64,000 nucleotides of DNA from Tricholoma matsutake. Lineage: Eukaryota > Basidiomycota > Agaricomycetes > Agaricales > Tricholomataceae. Below are positions 10,620 to 21,846 of this stretch, one piece after another (the first letter of the stretch is position 1; each line of letters opens with the position of its first letter). The stretch lies in NCBI GenBank assembly GCA_026075535.2, contig AP026541.1, positions 1,054,001 to 1,118,000 of the forward strand. Direction: 5' to 3'. Under the pieces are notes generated by a model. The model did not search any database, was not told the origin of the DNA, and saw only the letters and a list, made by a program, of their open reading frames with translations. The position numbers were made by a program, and so were the translations under genes.

Positions 10620-11954
10620 TTCTTCATCCAACATTTTACCCAGTGCTGCTATCTCCTGATCCAGCATATGACACTGCATCTTTTGCTTTGCCATATCCTC
10701 CAAAATTATCTGTCGGCGCTGCTCTATGCCCAACACGCCCTTGTCGCCATCTCAAATTTCCCGCCCCTTCCCTTTCCTGTCTTGCTTTGACTACCCCTGC
10801 GACCTTGATGGCCCTGCCTCTGGTGCTAGTGATGGCCCGATGACCCAAATTCGAGGCACTATATGTTATGAAATCTTAGCGAATACTTCAAAAAGTTGCT
10901 TATCTGGTTTTGGACGCTCCAAAGCCTTTACCCCACGACTCCCTATAGCCTTCTTTCCCTTCATTTTATGAACCCCCCGCCTTGAAATGCCCTCCCAATA
11001 GCACCCTTGTGCTTCTTGCATGCATTTGCGGCACTTTGCTGCTCTGTCATCCACGATGCACATGGGCCGGCTCTTGAAGCCAGTGCATCGATTGCACTAC
11101 AGGTGTTTCATTAGTTTCGAAATCCGTGCGAAACTTTTCATATGACTTACCAGTCCTTCGAACTTGAGAAGTCCCCCCTCCTCAAATGTTGCTTGTTTAG
11201 CGGTGATTCCCTGTTCGCCATTGTTGTTGTTGTCTTCATCATTGTCCTCCTCCATCACCTGCTGCTTTTGGGTGCCCAGGATAATGACTGGGTCTTTGTT
11301 CATCTCCTGATCCTCCTCCCCAATTTCTGCTAGCCTAATTGCCTCACTTTCAGCCTGCAAGGCTGAATTCCACCTCTTCAGGTCCTCCTTCGATATCGTC
11401 TTCACTTGAACCTCAGCAACGAGAGTGGCTTGGGTAGTCTCGAGTGCCTTCTGTCGTTCATCGAGCTTTGCAGCTTTTGCTGCCGCTGCCTCGCGTCAAA
11501 GCTCTTCTGCCTCCTCCTGAAGTTTTGCCTCTGCCTCTTCTGCCTCCTCCCATGCTTTTGCCTCTGCTGCTTCTGCTTCAGCCTTCACCTGAGCAGCCCT
11601 GGCCTCTTCCTCCTCTCGTTTGACCTCGTCTGCTAGGTCCTGGAATAGAACCTCGGCGCCCCATGGCAGCCACTCCTGACATTCCAGAGGAGCATACAGC
11701 TCAAATACTTTGTCCATGACCTTTTGAACAGCCTGCGAATGGGATTCCTCGACATTGTCCACAAGATTGTCATATTCCTACTATGAAAAGTCATTAGCAT
11801 CTAAAGGCATCTCAGAAAATGCATCGATACTCACCATTTTCTCACAAAAATCTCACCCCCAAACTTCGAAGTCGATATCTTCCGCCTTACCAACTTCAGG
11901 CATGGCCTTCGCATGTTTGAGGATGTTGTGTTCAAATTCGAGGAGTAGCGACAT
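10620..11954 (-). pseudogene. Antisense coiled-coil, Cys-rich protein within gypsy-1
   Basis: On the strand opposite to pol, a reading frame starts at ATG 11954-11952. It holds a Glu/Ala/Lys-rich coiled coil (about 11500-11620, EAEAAEAKAWEEAEEAEAK), an acidic linker with a run of Asn/Asp, and then a Cys cluster at about 10990-11090 (MCIVDDRAAKCRKC, QEAQGCYW). Stops include TGA at 11496-11498 where Arg is expected. This coiled coil plus Cys-cluster layout recurs in uncharacterised basidiomycete proteins. The Cys set could bind zinc. It lies between integrase and the 3' LTR and would be transcribed toward the integrase. Confidence 0.5.
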
Positions 11955-12110
11955 GATTGGTGGTTGTAAGAGATGAGTTCAACTCGAGAATGAGAGAAAA
12001 AGAGTGAGGTTTTCGAGTTACCTTTATAGGTTTTTCAACACAATCATGGATTTGGCACGTGACACCCATTGGCTGACTGGGACAGTCAGGATTTCAGTAA
12101 GGGGGAGGAT

Positions 12111-13563
12111 GATAGGTCCACTTTGGCAGCTGAGCTCTGAAAACAATAAATCACACTTGGACACATGTCCTACAATTTTGTGAATGCTTACAAATGCCTA
12201 TGAACACACAAAACAATGACATGACACTTCAAATTGTTTCAAAAGACTTTGGCCACTGTATTCTTATTGTACCGCACCTTGAACACATGTTCCCACCATT
12301 ACACACACTGATGTATCGTGTTCCTACCACCACAAACATGAGGAGACACAACGGCTAGCACCTTAGCATGCATCAAGGCACTTTTTGACATATTCATGAT
12401 TTATTGGAACCACAAGACAAGGAGATTTGATATATCATGTATATTGCATGTTTCCTTATCATTTTCTCATTTACTTCATGATTTTGACACCTTTTTCACT
12501 GCCTGATGTTTACCACATGTTTTGCCTCATGGCCTTTTACCTTTTTAGTACTATCTCTCTAAAACATATATAGTTTGGTGTATTTACTGTTGAGAGAGGC
12601 AAGAAATTGTCTTCCCACATCGCATATTGTCTGGCTTAAGGGTTCTACTCTTGAGTTTTAGCTCAGTATTAGGGCAAGGCAGGGGTTACCCCTGGATGTC
12701 AAATCTCATACCCTTACTCCTACCCCTGAACACCCTACCCTTAGGGGTAAGGGTATGGAAACATATAAGGGTTCCCAAGGGTTTGTCAAAGGTACAAGGG
12801 TTTGGCACAAAATCAACATATTTAGAGCAAAATTCATTTGAAAAGGGTTGATAACTATTGTATTTACTATTAATATCACATATTAATACCTCTTATTAAC
12901 ATATGAAAGCCATTATCATGTTGGACAATCTCAAAATCTGAATTTAATTGATGAAAATCTTGAATATGAGTCTTTGTAGCTGAAAAAATCAAATGATATT
13001 CTTACATAAGCATGCCCCTGGCATACCCCTGTACCCTTAGTAAGGGTACAGGGGTATACAAGGGTATGAACTTCCAAACCCCTACCCTTACCCCTCATGC
13101 CCTTAGCCCCAAAACACAAGGGTATACCCCTACCCCTGCCTTGCCTTACTCAGTATTAGTCCAAACTCACTCAAGTATTCTGCGAACTACATCATTTCAC
13201 TACACAGTTTCTTGAAACTTTCATCAATCATCTATCTAGCCTGTCATTGTCTTTCCATCACCTTCAACTATCATCACCATTTCCTGAACTCATCAAAACC
13301 ATTTCGAGGATTCTTGAATTCCTTCACATTACAGCTAAACTCTTTTGTATTGTTTTGAAACACTTTGTAGTGTTTTGTACTACTTCATACGGTTTCACAG
13401 AACTTCGCACCGCCTAACACTCCTTTGCAACATTCCGTAGTATGTCTACTGGCCTTTGGATAGCACGGTGATATTCAGTACTACCTCGCAACCTTCCTCT
13501 GACTCGTGTTATATCTCCTAAGACCAGTTTAGTTGGTTTTAGTAGAGTTTCTGGGTTGAGCAT
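12111..13563 (+). repeat. Gypsy-1 3' LTR, split by a hAT-type element
   Basis: It begins TGATAGGTCCACTTTGG and ends GGTTGAGCATCATC. Without the 479-bp insertion and its duplicated 8 bp it is about 965 bp. It agrees closely with the 5' LTR over their shared 600 bp, apart from small deletions, which suggests a fairly young insertion. Confidence 0.8.
12670..13148. mobile_element. Non-autonomous hAT-type element, 479 bp
   Basis: Perfect 8-bp duplications CTCAGTAT lie at 12662-12669 and 13149-13156. The inverted ends are TAGGGCAAGGCAGGGG, and on the right a complement TAAGGCAAGGCAGGGG (15 of 16). The interior carries GGGTAAGGG/CCCTTACCC motifs in both orientations and no transposase. It is younger than the gypsy-1 LTR it split. 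Confidence 0.88.
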
Positions 13564-13571
13564 CATCAGCG

Positions 13572-14290
13572 CATTACTTTGTGCTCTTTTCCCTCGAGTC
13601 TGAAACCCTCAGGTTGATCCATATAGATCTCCTCATCTAGTTTGCCATATAAAAATGTGGTTTTTACATCTAGACCAGTCATATACATGCCTTCTAGAGA
13701 CACAAGTGCAAACATGAGGCATATGGTCTTGTAGTGGACTACTGGTGAGAAGATCTCATCAAAGTCAATGCCTTTGACTTGTGAAAAGCCTTTGGCCATG
13801 AGTCTGGCTCGTTTTCTTCCATCTGATATGATCCAGAAAACCCATCTATTTTTGATCATTTTTTGATCATGTGGAAGATTGATGATGTCATAGACTTGTC
13901 GCTTGCAAAGAGCCTCTAATTCTTCATGACAAGCCTCTTTCCACTCACGTTGCTGCTGCCATGGTAGGCACACAATATTGCGAAATTGGTTTGGAACTTG
14001 GCTTATTTTGCTTGATGGTGCAACTGCTTTTGATAACAGCCAGCGAGAAAGCTTATCTCCTCCTTCCTTGGTTATCTTTTTGATATAACCTGCTTCATCT
14101 GGTTCCCCCATTGGGTGATCATGTTCTTGATTATTGGAATTGGGCACGCTCTTGTGGGGTGCCAAACTTGGTCCAGCAACTGGTTCTTGCTGTTGAGATT
14201 ATGGTCATGTTCGGTTATGATCCAAACCTTGACCCACAGATCTCTTCCAATATCAATCATGTGCAATGTCTCTCTCTATGTCAGAGGGGA
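13572..14290 (-). pseudogene. Ty1/copia pol: reverse transcriptase, N-terminal half
   Basis: Minus-strand motifs are WKEACHEELEALCKRQVYDI, KNRWVFW, RLMAKGFSQVKGIDFDEIFSPV, then GLDVKTTFLYGKLDEEIYMDQPEGF, ending HKVMR where gypsy-1 is inserted. The LDVKTTFLYG box is the copia motif carrying the first catalytic Asp. Upstream toward 14290 is the poorly conserved linker to integrase. Confidence 0.9.
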
Positions 14291-15505
14291 GTCACTTTTC
14301 TCCATAGGTATTGCCAGGACAGTTTGGGATGTTTCTCTGCCTGCCTGATTGACAGGGTAATTGCTGCCATTCCTGTTGATCATCACATCTTGGATGAAAG
14401 TCCTCAGTGGTTACTGGAGGCAGCAGAGGGGGAGTGTCAGTCACATTGTCATGCACCTTTTGCTCACTTGGTACATCATCATCATTTTCTGATGATAGAG
14501 GAAGGGGCAGATTTTGTGGCAGTATAGGGTCATTGCCATCCATTCCAGATGAGTGGTCATCATCTTCTGGTTCTGGAGGTGGAAAATCACCAAGGTCTGT
14601 CTTGGCAGGAGTTTTAGCTCTGGGACAGCATGGGAACAATGTCTTATCAAATAGTGCCATAGCACCAATGAATATTGGGCCATTGCATCACATGAAATGG
14701 TATGCTTTAATGCCATCTTCTAATCCAAGGTACATCATTAACTCTGATCAAGGAGCTAATGTGGTTGGACATCTTTCCTTGGGTAGATAGATGTATGCAC
14801 CACAACCAAAAACCTTCAGATCGTTTAGATCTGGGTGGACCTGTTTCAGGTCCTCAAAAGGTGTCAGCCATTTCAGGCACCTTATTGGGGCTCAGTTGTA
14901 TAAGTATGTTGCATGTTCAATGCAAAATCCCCACCATGATTGTGGTAGACAGGCAGTAAATTGCAGGGTTTGTGACTTTTCCATTATTGTCCTTATGGTG
15001 TGCTCTGTGCACCCATTCTGTTGGTGAATGTGGGGTGTGGACATCTCTATTTTGATGCCAAAATCCTTGAGCACATTTTGTAGCTCACGATCTTTGAATT
15101 CCCCCCCTGGATCAACACGGCAGCCCTTGATTGTAGCACCATACTGGGTCAAAGCCATTGCCTGAAATTGTTTGATTGCCGCAGCGGCATCAGACTGCTT
15201 TCTAAGGCACTGGGTCCAGATATGTGATGTTTTGTCATCCAGAAATACAATGAAGTATTTATGTTTGTGGTACAAAAGTACTGGGAGTTCCTTTATATTG
15301 GAATGTATTAATTCAAAGGTTTTCCCTGTGCATGAATTTGATTTGGGAAAAGATTTTGACGTCATTTTCCCTTCAGTGCACCCTGGACATATAATTTTGT
15401 CTTTAGGAATAATTAAATTCCTTGGGAATTTCATGGGGCTGTTAGGCATCTTCCCTAGTGCCTCTTTGGATGGGTGTCCAAGTTGCCTATGCCTAGTCAA
15501 GTAGG
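14291..15505 (-). pseudogene. Ty1/copia pol: integrase domain
   Basis: The segment starts at the pre-integrase motif RHRQLGHPSKEAL with CPGCTEGKMT (zinc-binding H/C residues). It continues with the core: FIVFLDDKTSHIWT (first Asp), GCRVDPGGEF (second Asp) and NGCTEHTIRTI (Glu). The C-terminal LKVFGCGAYIYLPK and a Pro/Asp-rich linker follow. TGA stops at 14748-14750, 14688-14690 and 14292-14294 fall where Arg is expected. The upstream end abuts Mutator-like element A, and the frame resumes at 17497. Confidence 0.9.
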
Positions 15506-15754
15506 AGGTCTTTACACTCCCCCACCTTTCCCATCAGACTCCAACTGGAGTCTGACCGGACTGACCAGAGTCCACTGGGACTGGTCACCAGCCAACTGCC
15601 TGCAAAGTTGCCAGTCCAGTCCCAGTCCAGTCCACTCAGACTGGTCCAGTGGAGTCCAGTGGAGTCCAGTTGGATTCCAGTTGGATTCCAGTTGGAGTCC
15701 GGTTGGAGTCCACTAGGAGTCCAGTCGGATTCCGCTCAAAAATTGTGTAAGAAA

Positions 15755-15832
15755 AGGAATCGAACCCAGATCCCTGTCGGTTGCTTATGTAATCATAACA
15801 CACAATATAACCATTACACCACAGTACCTTGT
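15755..15832 (-). other. tRNA-like sequence at the left end of element A
   Basis: On the minus strand there is an A-box-like GGTGTAATGGTTA and, about 50 nt later, a B-box GGGTTCGATTCC. Stem pairing for a true tRNA is poor (only about 2 of 5 T-stem pairs), so a functional tRNA is unlikely. It points out of the element toward its left terminus. It differs from the tRNA-like sequence at the same place in elements B and C. Confidence 0.6.
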
Positions 15833-15889
15833 TTAAGGTATCATCTACTTGTGCTAGGTACTGTGTGCAGCTGTGTATGACAAAGCATA

Positions 15890-16720
15890 TAGCCGCGTCA
15901 TCAAATGTGCCAGCTCATCACTCACCACCACCACCATCGACGGCTGCCTCCCTCCCTCCTCTCTCTACCACCACCACTGCATGGACACCCACCGCCACTG
16001 CTCCCATGCCCAATCTGCCATCACCACCACCCACAAACGAGCCCAATGGATGGGCCCTACATAAGTTTTTTTTTGTTTGCTTTTTGTTTTTATAAACTAA
16101 CCAACCTGTTTTTTTAGCTTTCTAGGTTATAATCTACTGGCAACAATGCCACCACTTGCAAATGAGCCAACACGGGCCCAAACGACGCAGATCACATCAT
16201 TTGGGCCCTATGTAAGTTTTTTTCATTTGCTTTTTGTTTTTATGAACTAACTAACTCATTTTTTTAGTTTTCTAGGTTATAATCTACTGGTAATGACACC
16301 ACCACCCACAAACGAGCCAACACACCCACCCCACGCCTGTGAGCCCCTGCTCATAGGGTGGATCATGAGTGTGTGCAGTCGATGACGATGCCTACCAGCA
16401 CCCCCCAAAGCCGACAACACACCCACCCCACGCCTGCGAGCCCCTGCTCGTAGGGTGGATCGTGAGTGTGTGCAGTTGATGACAACAATGACAAAGACAA
16501 TGCCTACCAGCACCCCCCAAAGCTGACAACATACCCACCCCATGCCTGCAAGCCTCTGCTCGCAGGGTGGATGGGTGGTGAGAGCCCATGCCGATGAACA
16601 GCTGCTCGTCAGGTGGATGGTGGGCACACCAGGGATAAGATGACCACGGCACCCATCCCCATGCCTACGAGCAACTGCTCATAGGGTGGATGATGGGTGT
16701 GGCTTGCTACGGCGACGGAC
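15890..16720 (+). other. Cargo module of element A (intron-bearing, Pro/His-rich)
   Basis: It opens with a CACCACCA-rich stretch coding Pro/His/Thr in any frame. Next come two tandem copies (period about 151 bp) of an intron-like unit: (A/G)TAAGTTTTT donor, AACTAACTAAC branch-like motif, TTTTTTTAG acceptor. The second copy follows an imperfect palindrome at 16174-16208 (GGGCCCAAACGA arm, TCATTTGGGCCC arm). Five degenerate copies of a GAGC-CCTGCTC palindrome plus GGGTGG then occur (about 16341, 16440, 16551, 16600, 16670). The same order is seen in elements B and C and inside the hAT-type element at 60641. The product is unknown. Confidence 0.5.
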
Positions 16721-17025
16721 ATGTGCGAGGAGGGGTGGGCAACGACACCCACCCCAGACCGCATCCCCCAACCCCCCCTCCCCTGCATTTTGTGTGGGGA
16801 GGGGTCTTTATTATTTTTAATTTATCTCTGCCCCCCCCCTCTTGCAAGATGTGAGAGGGGTTTTTTTTTGTTTATTATTATATTATACCCACTCCCTCGT
16901 GTCCTACACGAGGGATGTGGACAATTAAAGTTTTTTGATCTTAATTGTTTGAAAAAGGCCTCCTCAAAGAATATGAAAAGTTGAGTCATAAATAAACCTT
17001 ATATTGATCCCCAATAAATCTCCTG

Positions 17026-17100
17026 TGGCTCAAGTGGTTGAGCACACTTGTTTGGTTTGTCATGTGATTCCTTATGGTGAGGTCTTGAGTTCAATTCCTA
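17026..17100 (+). other. tRNA-like sequence at the right end of element A
   Basis: An A-box-like GTGGCTCAAGTGGTTGAGC forms a 4-bp D-type stem (GCTC/GAGC), and a B-box-like GAGTTCAATTCC follows at about 17088. The spacing is long, as in Leu/Ser-type tRNAs, but T-stem pairing is poor. It points outward to the right terminus. Its close relative is at 24258-24343 in element B. Confidence 0.6.
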
Positions 17101-17496
17101 CAGTACACAAATTTATTTTGCAGGTACTTTATGAAATTCACCAAGTCCAAAGTCCTTTGAGCTCATATCCAATTGACTTATCATTTGGTTGCACTTGGAC
17201 TCCAGTTGGACTCCAATGGGGGATTGAACTCTACATGACTTAGTGTAGTTCAATTGGACTCCACTTGGACTCCACTCGGACTCCAGTGGACTCTGGTCAG
17301 TCCGGTCGGAGTCCACTAGGACAGGTGGGGGACTGTAAAGTACTGGACTTAGTGTAGTTCAATTGGACTCCACTCGGACTCCACTCAGACTCCACTCAGA
17401 CTCCACTCGGACTCCACTCAGACTCCAGTGGACTCTGGTCAGTCCGGTCAGAGTCCACTAGGACAGGTGGGGGACTGTAAAGTACTGTCAAGTAGT

Positions 17497-17861
17497 CAGT
17501 GATGTACATCATCATGACTTTCATTCTCTTGGTGCTCAATATATGAGTCCGAGCCCAATAGATTGTGTCATGTCTCCTAAGAGGGACACAATCCATCATT
17601 GGGTTTCCTTTCTCAAGAAAATAGATGTGTGTGCAGGAACCATGCACATCACTTCCATCTTGTAAAAAGATGCCCATTGAAAGTAGTCGAGTATTACATG
17701 TGGGTATGTAGTAGATGGGGTATAATTGCATTTCACGTGTCTCTGACTTCCCGTGACATACTGATGTCTAATGAAGACTGCTCCCTTTCCTACTATATGA
17801 GTAGTACCTGTGGCTGTTTGAACCAAGGTAGAGTCCTTTCTCGGTAAAGGCTCATAGGAAG
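17497..17861 (-). pseudogene. Ty1/copia segment between protease and integrase
   Basis: The minus-strand reading starts at YEPLPRKDSTLVQTATGTTH and IVGKGAVFIRH, continuous in frame with the protease at 23875 across gypsy-2. After frameshifts it ends FLQDGSDVHGSC, YFLEKGNP, and TDYLT at element A. This is the usual copia spacer between the DSG protease and the HXXXH pre-integrase motif. It is short, decayed and non-functional. Confidence 0.75.
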
Positions 17862-18276
17862 TGTAAGGGGACTAGGGGGGTGCCCTGTGTGTTTCTCCTA
17901 TTTTTTACGTTTGTTCTATATTTTTCCTCACTTCATTTCCTTTTATTCTTCATTTTCTATGATTTTTCCGGATTTTATTACTAATTTTCCCTTTCTATCA
18001 TGTTTGTGCATGTTGACAGTTTTATATTTAGAGGCAGAGCACCCTTCCGACATCTACCCCTTGGTATGACATTCTTGATCTGCCTATCTCCGCCTTTTCT
18101 ATTTTTAGGTTATTATTTGATTTTTGTTGTCTTCACATATACTGGGCATCGGCAAAGGGATCCTTAGAGTTTTCTCTTCGAATTTCCCTTTGCTAGGTGT
18201 GTCCCCAATCCCTGTACTATGTAGTATAATTTTAACTTTGGATTTCCCTTTGCTAGAGGCTTAGGTTGCCCTTATA
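17862..18276 (+). repeat. Gypsy-2 5' LTR, 415 bp
   Basis: It starts TGTAAGGGGACTAGG and ends TTGCCCTTATA. The ends are inverted (TGTAAGGG against CCCTTATA), with the final CA seen as TA. It is nearly identical to the 3' LTR except for a 10-bp block missing here and scattered transitions. Confidence 0.92.
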
Positions 18277-18306
18277 GTAGAAAACTCTCCCCTAAGGCCC
18301 GAAATC

Positions 18307-19566
18307 ATGAACACACTGCCCAAGATAGGCAGGTACAGAGTGGACGACACTTCCCAAAGCTCCACAGACTCCCTACACACCGTTCCAGACAGTCCCGCCT
18401 TTACTGCACTGCCATTTTCGCCAAACGCGCCCCCTAGCGACATGGATGCATCAGAGCGCCTCGATGCACTTGAAAGCGACATTTCTGGAATACGCACACA
18501 AATTGATTCACTTAAATCTATGATCGAGAACTTCGTTAGGACCCTCCAGAGTCCAGATTAACCCTACGACCAATATTCCCCCCATTGCGACTCCAAGTGC
18601 ACCCAACAACGACATACTACCAAACGCGCCCACTAAAGAGTGTGCCCAGATCAAACTGTCCCCCCCCACTGAATTTAATGGTGCACGTACACAGGGACAT
18701 GCATTCCTTAACTCCTGTGAGCTATACATCAGTCTCCAGTCGCATCAATTCATCAATGAGGCTGCAAAAATTTATTGGGCCTTCACATACATGAAATCTG
18801 AATGCGCCTATCTCTATGTGGACTGTATTCTGCATCAAACTAAAGAACTTGGTTCTCTACCTTTCTCCACTTGGGGTGACTTTCGAGCCGAGTTTGTACA
18901 CCACTTTTGTCCCCTCAACGAGCGCCACCAAGCAGTGACACAACTTGAGTCATCCTCTTACCACCAGGCACGTCAATCCGTGGACAACTATATCAATGAG
19001 TTTAAGGATTTGGTGGACATGGCAGGATATGGGAGTGGGCTACCAGTGGTGGTGAAGTTCTGACGGGGCCTCAACCAAGAAATTCAGGACCAGATTGCAC
19101 AGATATTGGAGGGGCGCCCAGCAGACAATGATATCTATGCTTGGTATGAAGCTGCTTCACTCTGTGACAAGAACTGACTCACAAATGCAGCATTTAATGC
19201 TGCATTCCATGCTCCAACTACCACTCATGTGCCCTACACCTTCAATCAAACCCTTCCCCACCTTAACCCCATTCCTGTTCATCAAACTCCCACACCAGCC
19301 GTCAATGTCCCAGTACCAATGGATGTTGATGCAGCCCGCAGCTGTGCACATAGGTTGGATCTCTGCTACCATTGTGGGGAAACTGGGCACAGGGCTGGAG
19401 CATGTCCACATCGTCAGGATATCCGCATGCTCACCCCTGAGGGGCAAGATGAACTCCTCCAAGACTTGTTGGCGCTTGTAGATGTTGAGGAAGCAAAGGA
19501 TCAGGTTGCAGAGGAGATCAAGTCAGAAGTTATAGAGGAGCAGGATTTTTCTATTCACAGTGAGTG
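18307..19566 (+). pseudogene. Gypsy-2 gag with zinc knuckle
   Basis: The N-terminus starts MNTLPKIGRYRVDD with a helical MDASERLDALESDISGIRTQ segment. The capsid core (FNGARTQGHAFLNSCELY, FSTWGDFRAEFVHHF, YHQARQSVDNYINEFKDLV) matches Retrotrans_gag. It ends with the CCHC knuckle CYHCGETGHRAGAC at about 19369-19410, used for RNA packaging. The frame is broken by shifts near 18560, 18790 and 19200 and by TGA at 19061-19063 and 19175-19177, both where Arg is expected. Confidence 0.9.
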
Positions 19567-20730
19567 AATCGTATGCCCTCACTGCCTGTCCATAACCACT
19601 TTGAAGTCTTGTCAGTTGAATCCCTGGAGAATGAATCCATTTCTGTGACTGTTCCCCACAATGACCCTTTGAAGTTGGCTGAAGACGTACCTGCTCTTCC
19701 CATCTCTCCCTCTGCTCCACACCCCAAAATTAAATCATGGGAGCGTAAACTACCATGCAAATATATTGTTGCATCCACTCCCTCTACACATTCCTTGAAC
19801 CTAGCAATCGAACTGCAGATGACTGACACTGGACAGATACTTGGTGTCTCTGCACTCCTGGACTCTGGTGCGACCGGTCTCTTCATTGATGCCCATCTCA
19901 CACAACAACATCGCCTAAATACTCGCTCACTCTCACGTCCGATACCTGTGTATAATGTGGATGGGTCCCCAAATGAAGCTGGTGCCATCTGAGAGGTTGT
20001 AGACCTGGTCCTCCATTACAAAGATCATAGTGAGCATGCCCTTTTTGCTGTCACTCAACTAGGAAAGCAAAAGGTGATTTTGGGCTATCCGTGGTGTCGA
20101 GACCATAACCCAGAGGTCAACTGGCATACCGGGGAGGTTACCATGAGCCGATGTCCATCCTGCTGTCATACTTGTTTCACAGAAGCCAGGCAAGAACGTC
20201 GTGGACAGAAGGTGGCGATACCATGTACTTGGAAGTGTCGTGCTGGACCCCTGCCTATACCTGAAGTGGAGTTGGAAGGGGTTCCTGATCTGATGCCGGA
20301 CTCGGATGATGATGATGAGGAGCCAGAGGAAGTGGAGAAAGGTGATCGGATCTTCTACACTGCGATTTGTCCATCGCATGAGGTGTGTGCTACATCGAAC
20401 ATATCCCAACACCTTGCTGAGGCCTTCCACAAAAACAATGCTGCTAAATCCTCTACTAATTCCTTACTCCCTCATCTCCATGAGTTTGGAGACATGTTCT
20501 CCAAGGAATCATTCGACTCTCTCCCTGCGTGCAAGCCATGGGATCATGCGATCAAACTCACCCCCAGTGCAACCCCTTCATCCTGCAAGGTCTATCCTCT
20601 CTCTCCTGAAGAACAACGACAGCTTGACCAGTTCATCGACGAACACCTGGCCTCTGGATGTATTCAACCATCAAAGTCACCCATGGCCTCTCCCTTTTTC
20701 TTTGTCAAGAAGAAGGATGGCTCACTTTGA
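19567..20730 (+). pseudogene. Gypsy-2 aspartic protease and linker
   Basis: The protease active site ALLDSGATGLFID begins near 19852, with DSGA as the catalytic triplet. The post-protease motif VILGYPWCRDHNPEVNWHTGEV follows at about 20074. An acidic linker leads into the start of reverse transcriptase (KPWDHAIKL, KVYPLSPEEQ, PSKSPMASPFFFVKKKDGSL). TGA stops at 19990-19992 and 20728-20730 replace expected Arg codons. Confidence 0.88.
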
Positions 20731-21846
20731 CTGGTTCAAGACTACAGAAGGCTCAACAACATCACAGTCAAAAATCGCTACCCATTACCTCTCATCTCTG
20801 AACTCGTGAACCAGCTCCATGGAGCCCGATACTTCACCAAGCTCGACGTCCATTGGGGGTACAATAATGTGAGGATAAAGGAGGGAGATGAGTGGAAGGC
20901 AGCCTTTCGTACCAACCGTGGTCTTTTTGAACTGCTTGTCATGTTCTTTGGTCTTACTAATAGCCCTGCCACCTTTCAGACCATGATGAACGACATTTTC
21001 CATGACCTCATCCTCGAAGGCATTGTCTGGATCTATCTTGATGACATCCTCATCTTCACTCGCATGGTTGAAGAGCACCGTCGCATCACGTGCCTCGTCC
21101 TAGAACGGCTTCGACGGTACAAACTCTGCCTTCGTCAGGACAAGTACGAGTTTGAGAAGACCAAGATCGAGTACCTTGGCCTGATTATCTCGGAGGGTCA
21201 GGTGGAGATGGATCCTATCAAGGTGAATGGGGTCATGGCTTGGCCGATGCCCACGAACAAGAAAGAGGCAGTCTTTCCTGGGCTTCATCAATTTCTATTG
21301 GCATTTTATCAAGGATTTCTCACATCATGCACGACCACTGTTTGACTTGACAGGAAAGGAGGCATGGAGGTGGGATAATGCACAACAGGAGGCATTTGAA
21401 AGGCTTAAAGAGATGGTCACTTCCGCTCCCATCCTTACCTTTGCTGACAATTCGCGTCCTTTTTGTGTAGAAGCTGACAGTTCTGACTTTGTGACAGGTG
21501 CTGTGTTGTCTCAGCAGTCTCCGGAGGACCAGAAGTGGCATCCTGCTGTGTTCTACTCCAAAAGCCTTAGTGCTGTAGAGTGAAATTATGAGAATTATGA
21601 CAAGGAGATGTTGGCAATAATGTGTGCACTTGAGGAGTGGCGACACTTCCTTGAGGGTGCCCAACACAAGGTGGAAATTTGGATGGATCACAAGAATCTC
21701 GAGTACTTTATGACAGCCAAGAAATTGAACTGTCGTCAAGCTTGTTGGTCCCTGTATCTATCCAGATTTGACTTCTCCTTGCACCACCGTCCAGCTGCAG
21801 ACCAATGCCCTCTCCCAATGTGCAGACCATGGGGATGGCAGCAATG
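20731..21846 (+). pseudogene. Gypsy-2 reverse transcriptase and RNase H
   Basis: The reverse transcriptase reads [30 protein letters not shown] (first Asp), [11 protein letters not shown] and [10 protein letters not shown] (YLDD, about 21030). A frameshift near 21275 precedes [15 protein letters not shown]. RNase H follows with CVEADSSDFVTGAVLSQ, a TGA at 21581-21583 before [10 protein letters not shown], and [11 protein letters not shown] second shift near 21790 breaks the RPAADALS-type end. Confidence 0.92.

Larger units (their letters stand above)
8822..13571 (+). mobile_element. Gypsy-1: internally deleted Ty3/gypsy element inside copia
   Basis: The element runs from the LTR start TGATAGGTCC (8822) to an LTR end GAGCATCATC (about 13563). 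The copia flanks read AGTGC on the left and AGCGC on the right, a likely 5-bp target duplication with one change. Only the integrase region, an antisense frame and the LTRs remain. The end of the 5' LTR, gag, protease, reverse transcriptase and RNase H are missing. The copia frame resumes from HKVMR to LRRVLYG across it. Confidence 0.8.
15506..17486. mobile_element. Mutator-like element A, 1981 bp, with two tRNA-like sequences
   Basis: Ends are AGGTCTTTACACTCCCCC and, on the right, a complement reading AGTACTTTACAGTCCCCC. Flanks GTCAAGTAGG (15496-15505) and GTCAAGTAGT (17487-17496) form a 9-10-bp target duplication. That length and the long repetitive ends (tandem GGACTCCA-type motifs over about 200 bp) suggest Mutator-like, which is an inference. 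The right terminus is internally duplicated (GACTTAGTGTAG at 17238 and 17346). It carries no transposase but holds outward tRNA-like sequences and the cargo module. The copia frame (DYLT to RHRQLG) continues exactly across one copy of the duplication. Confidence 0.75.

Noticed and set aside
16277..16652. A Gly/Trp-rich protein on the minus strand
   Set aside because: It overlaps the repeated GAGC-CTGCTC units of the cargo module; the reading is a shadow of tandem DNA repeats.
15755..17100. Functional nuclear tRNA genes
   Set aside because: A and B boxes are good, but acceptor and T-stem pairing is poor and copies recur only inside transposable elements.
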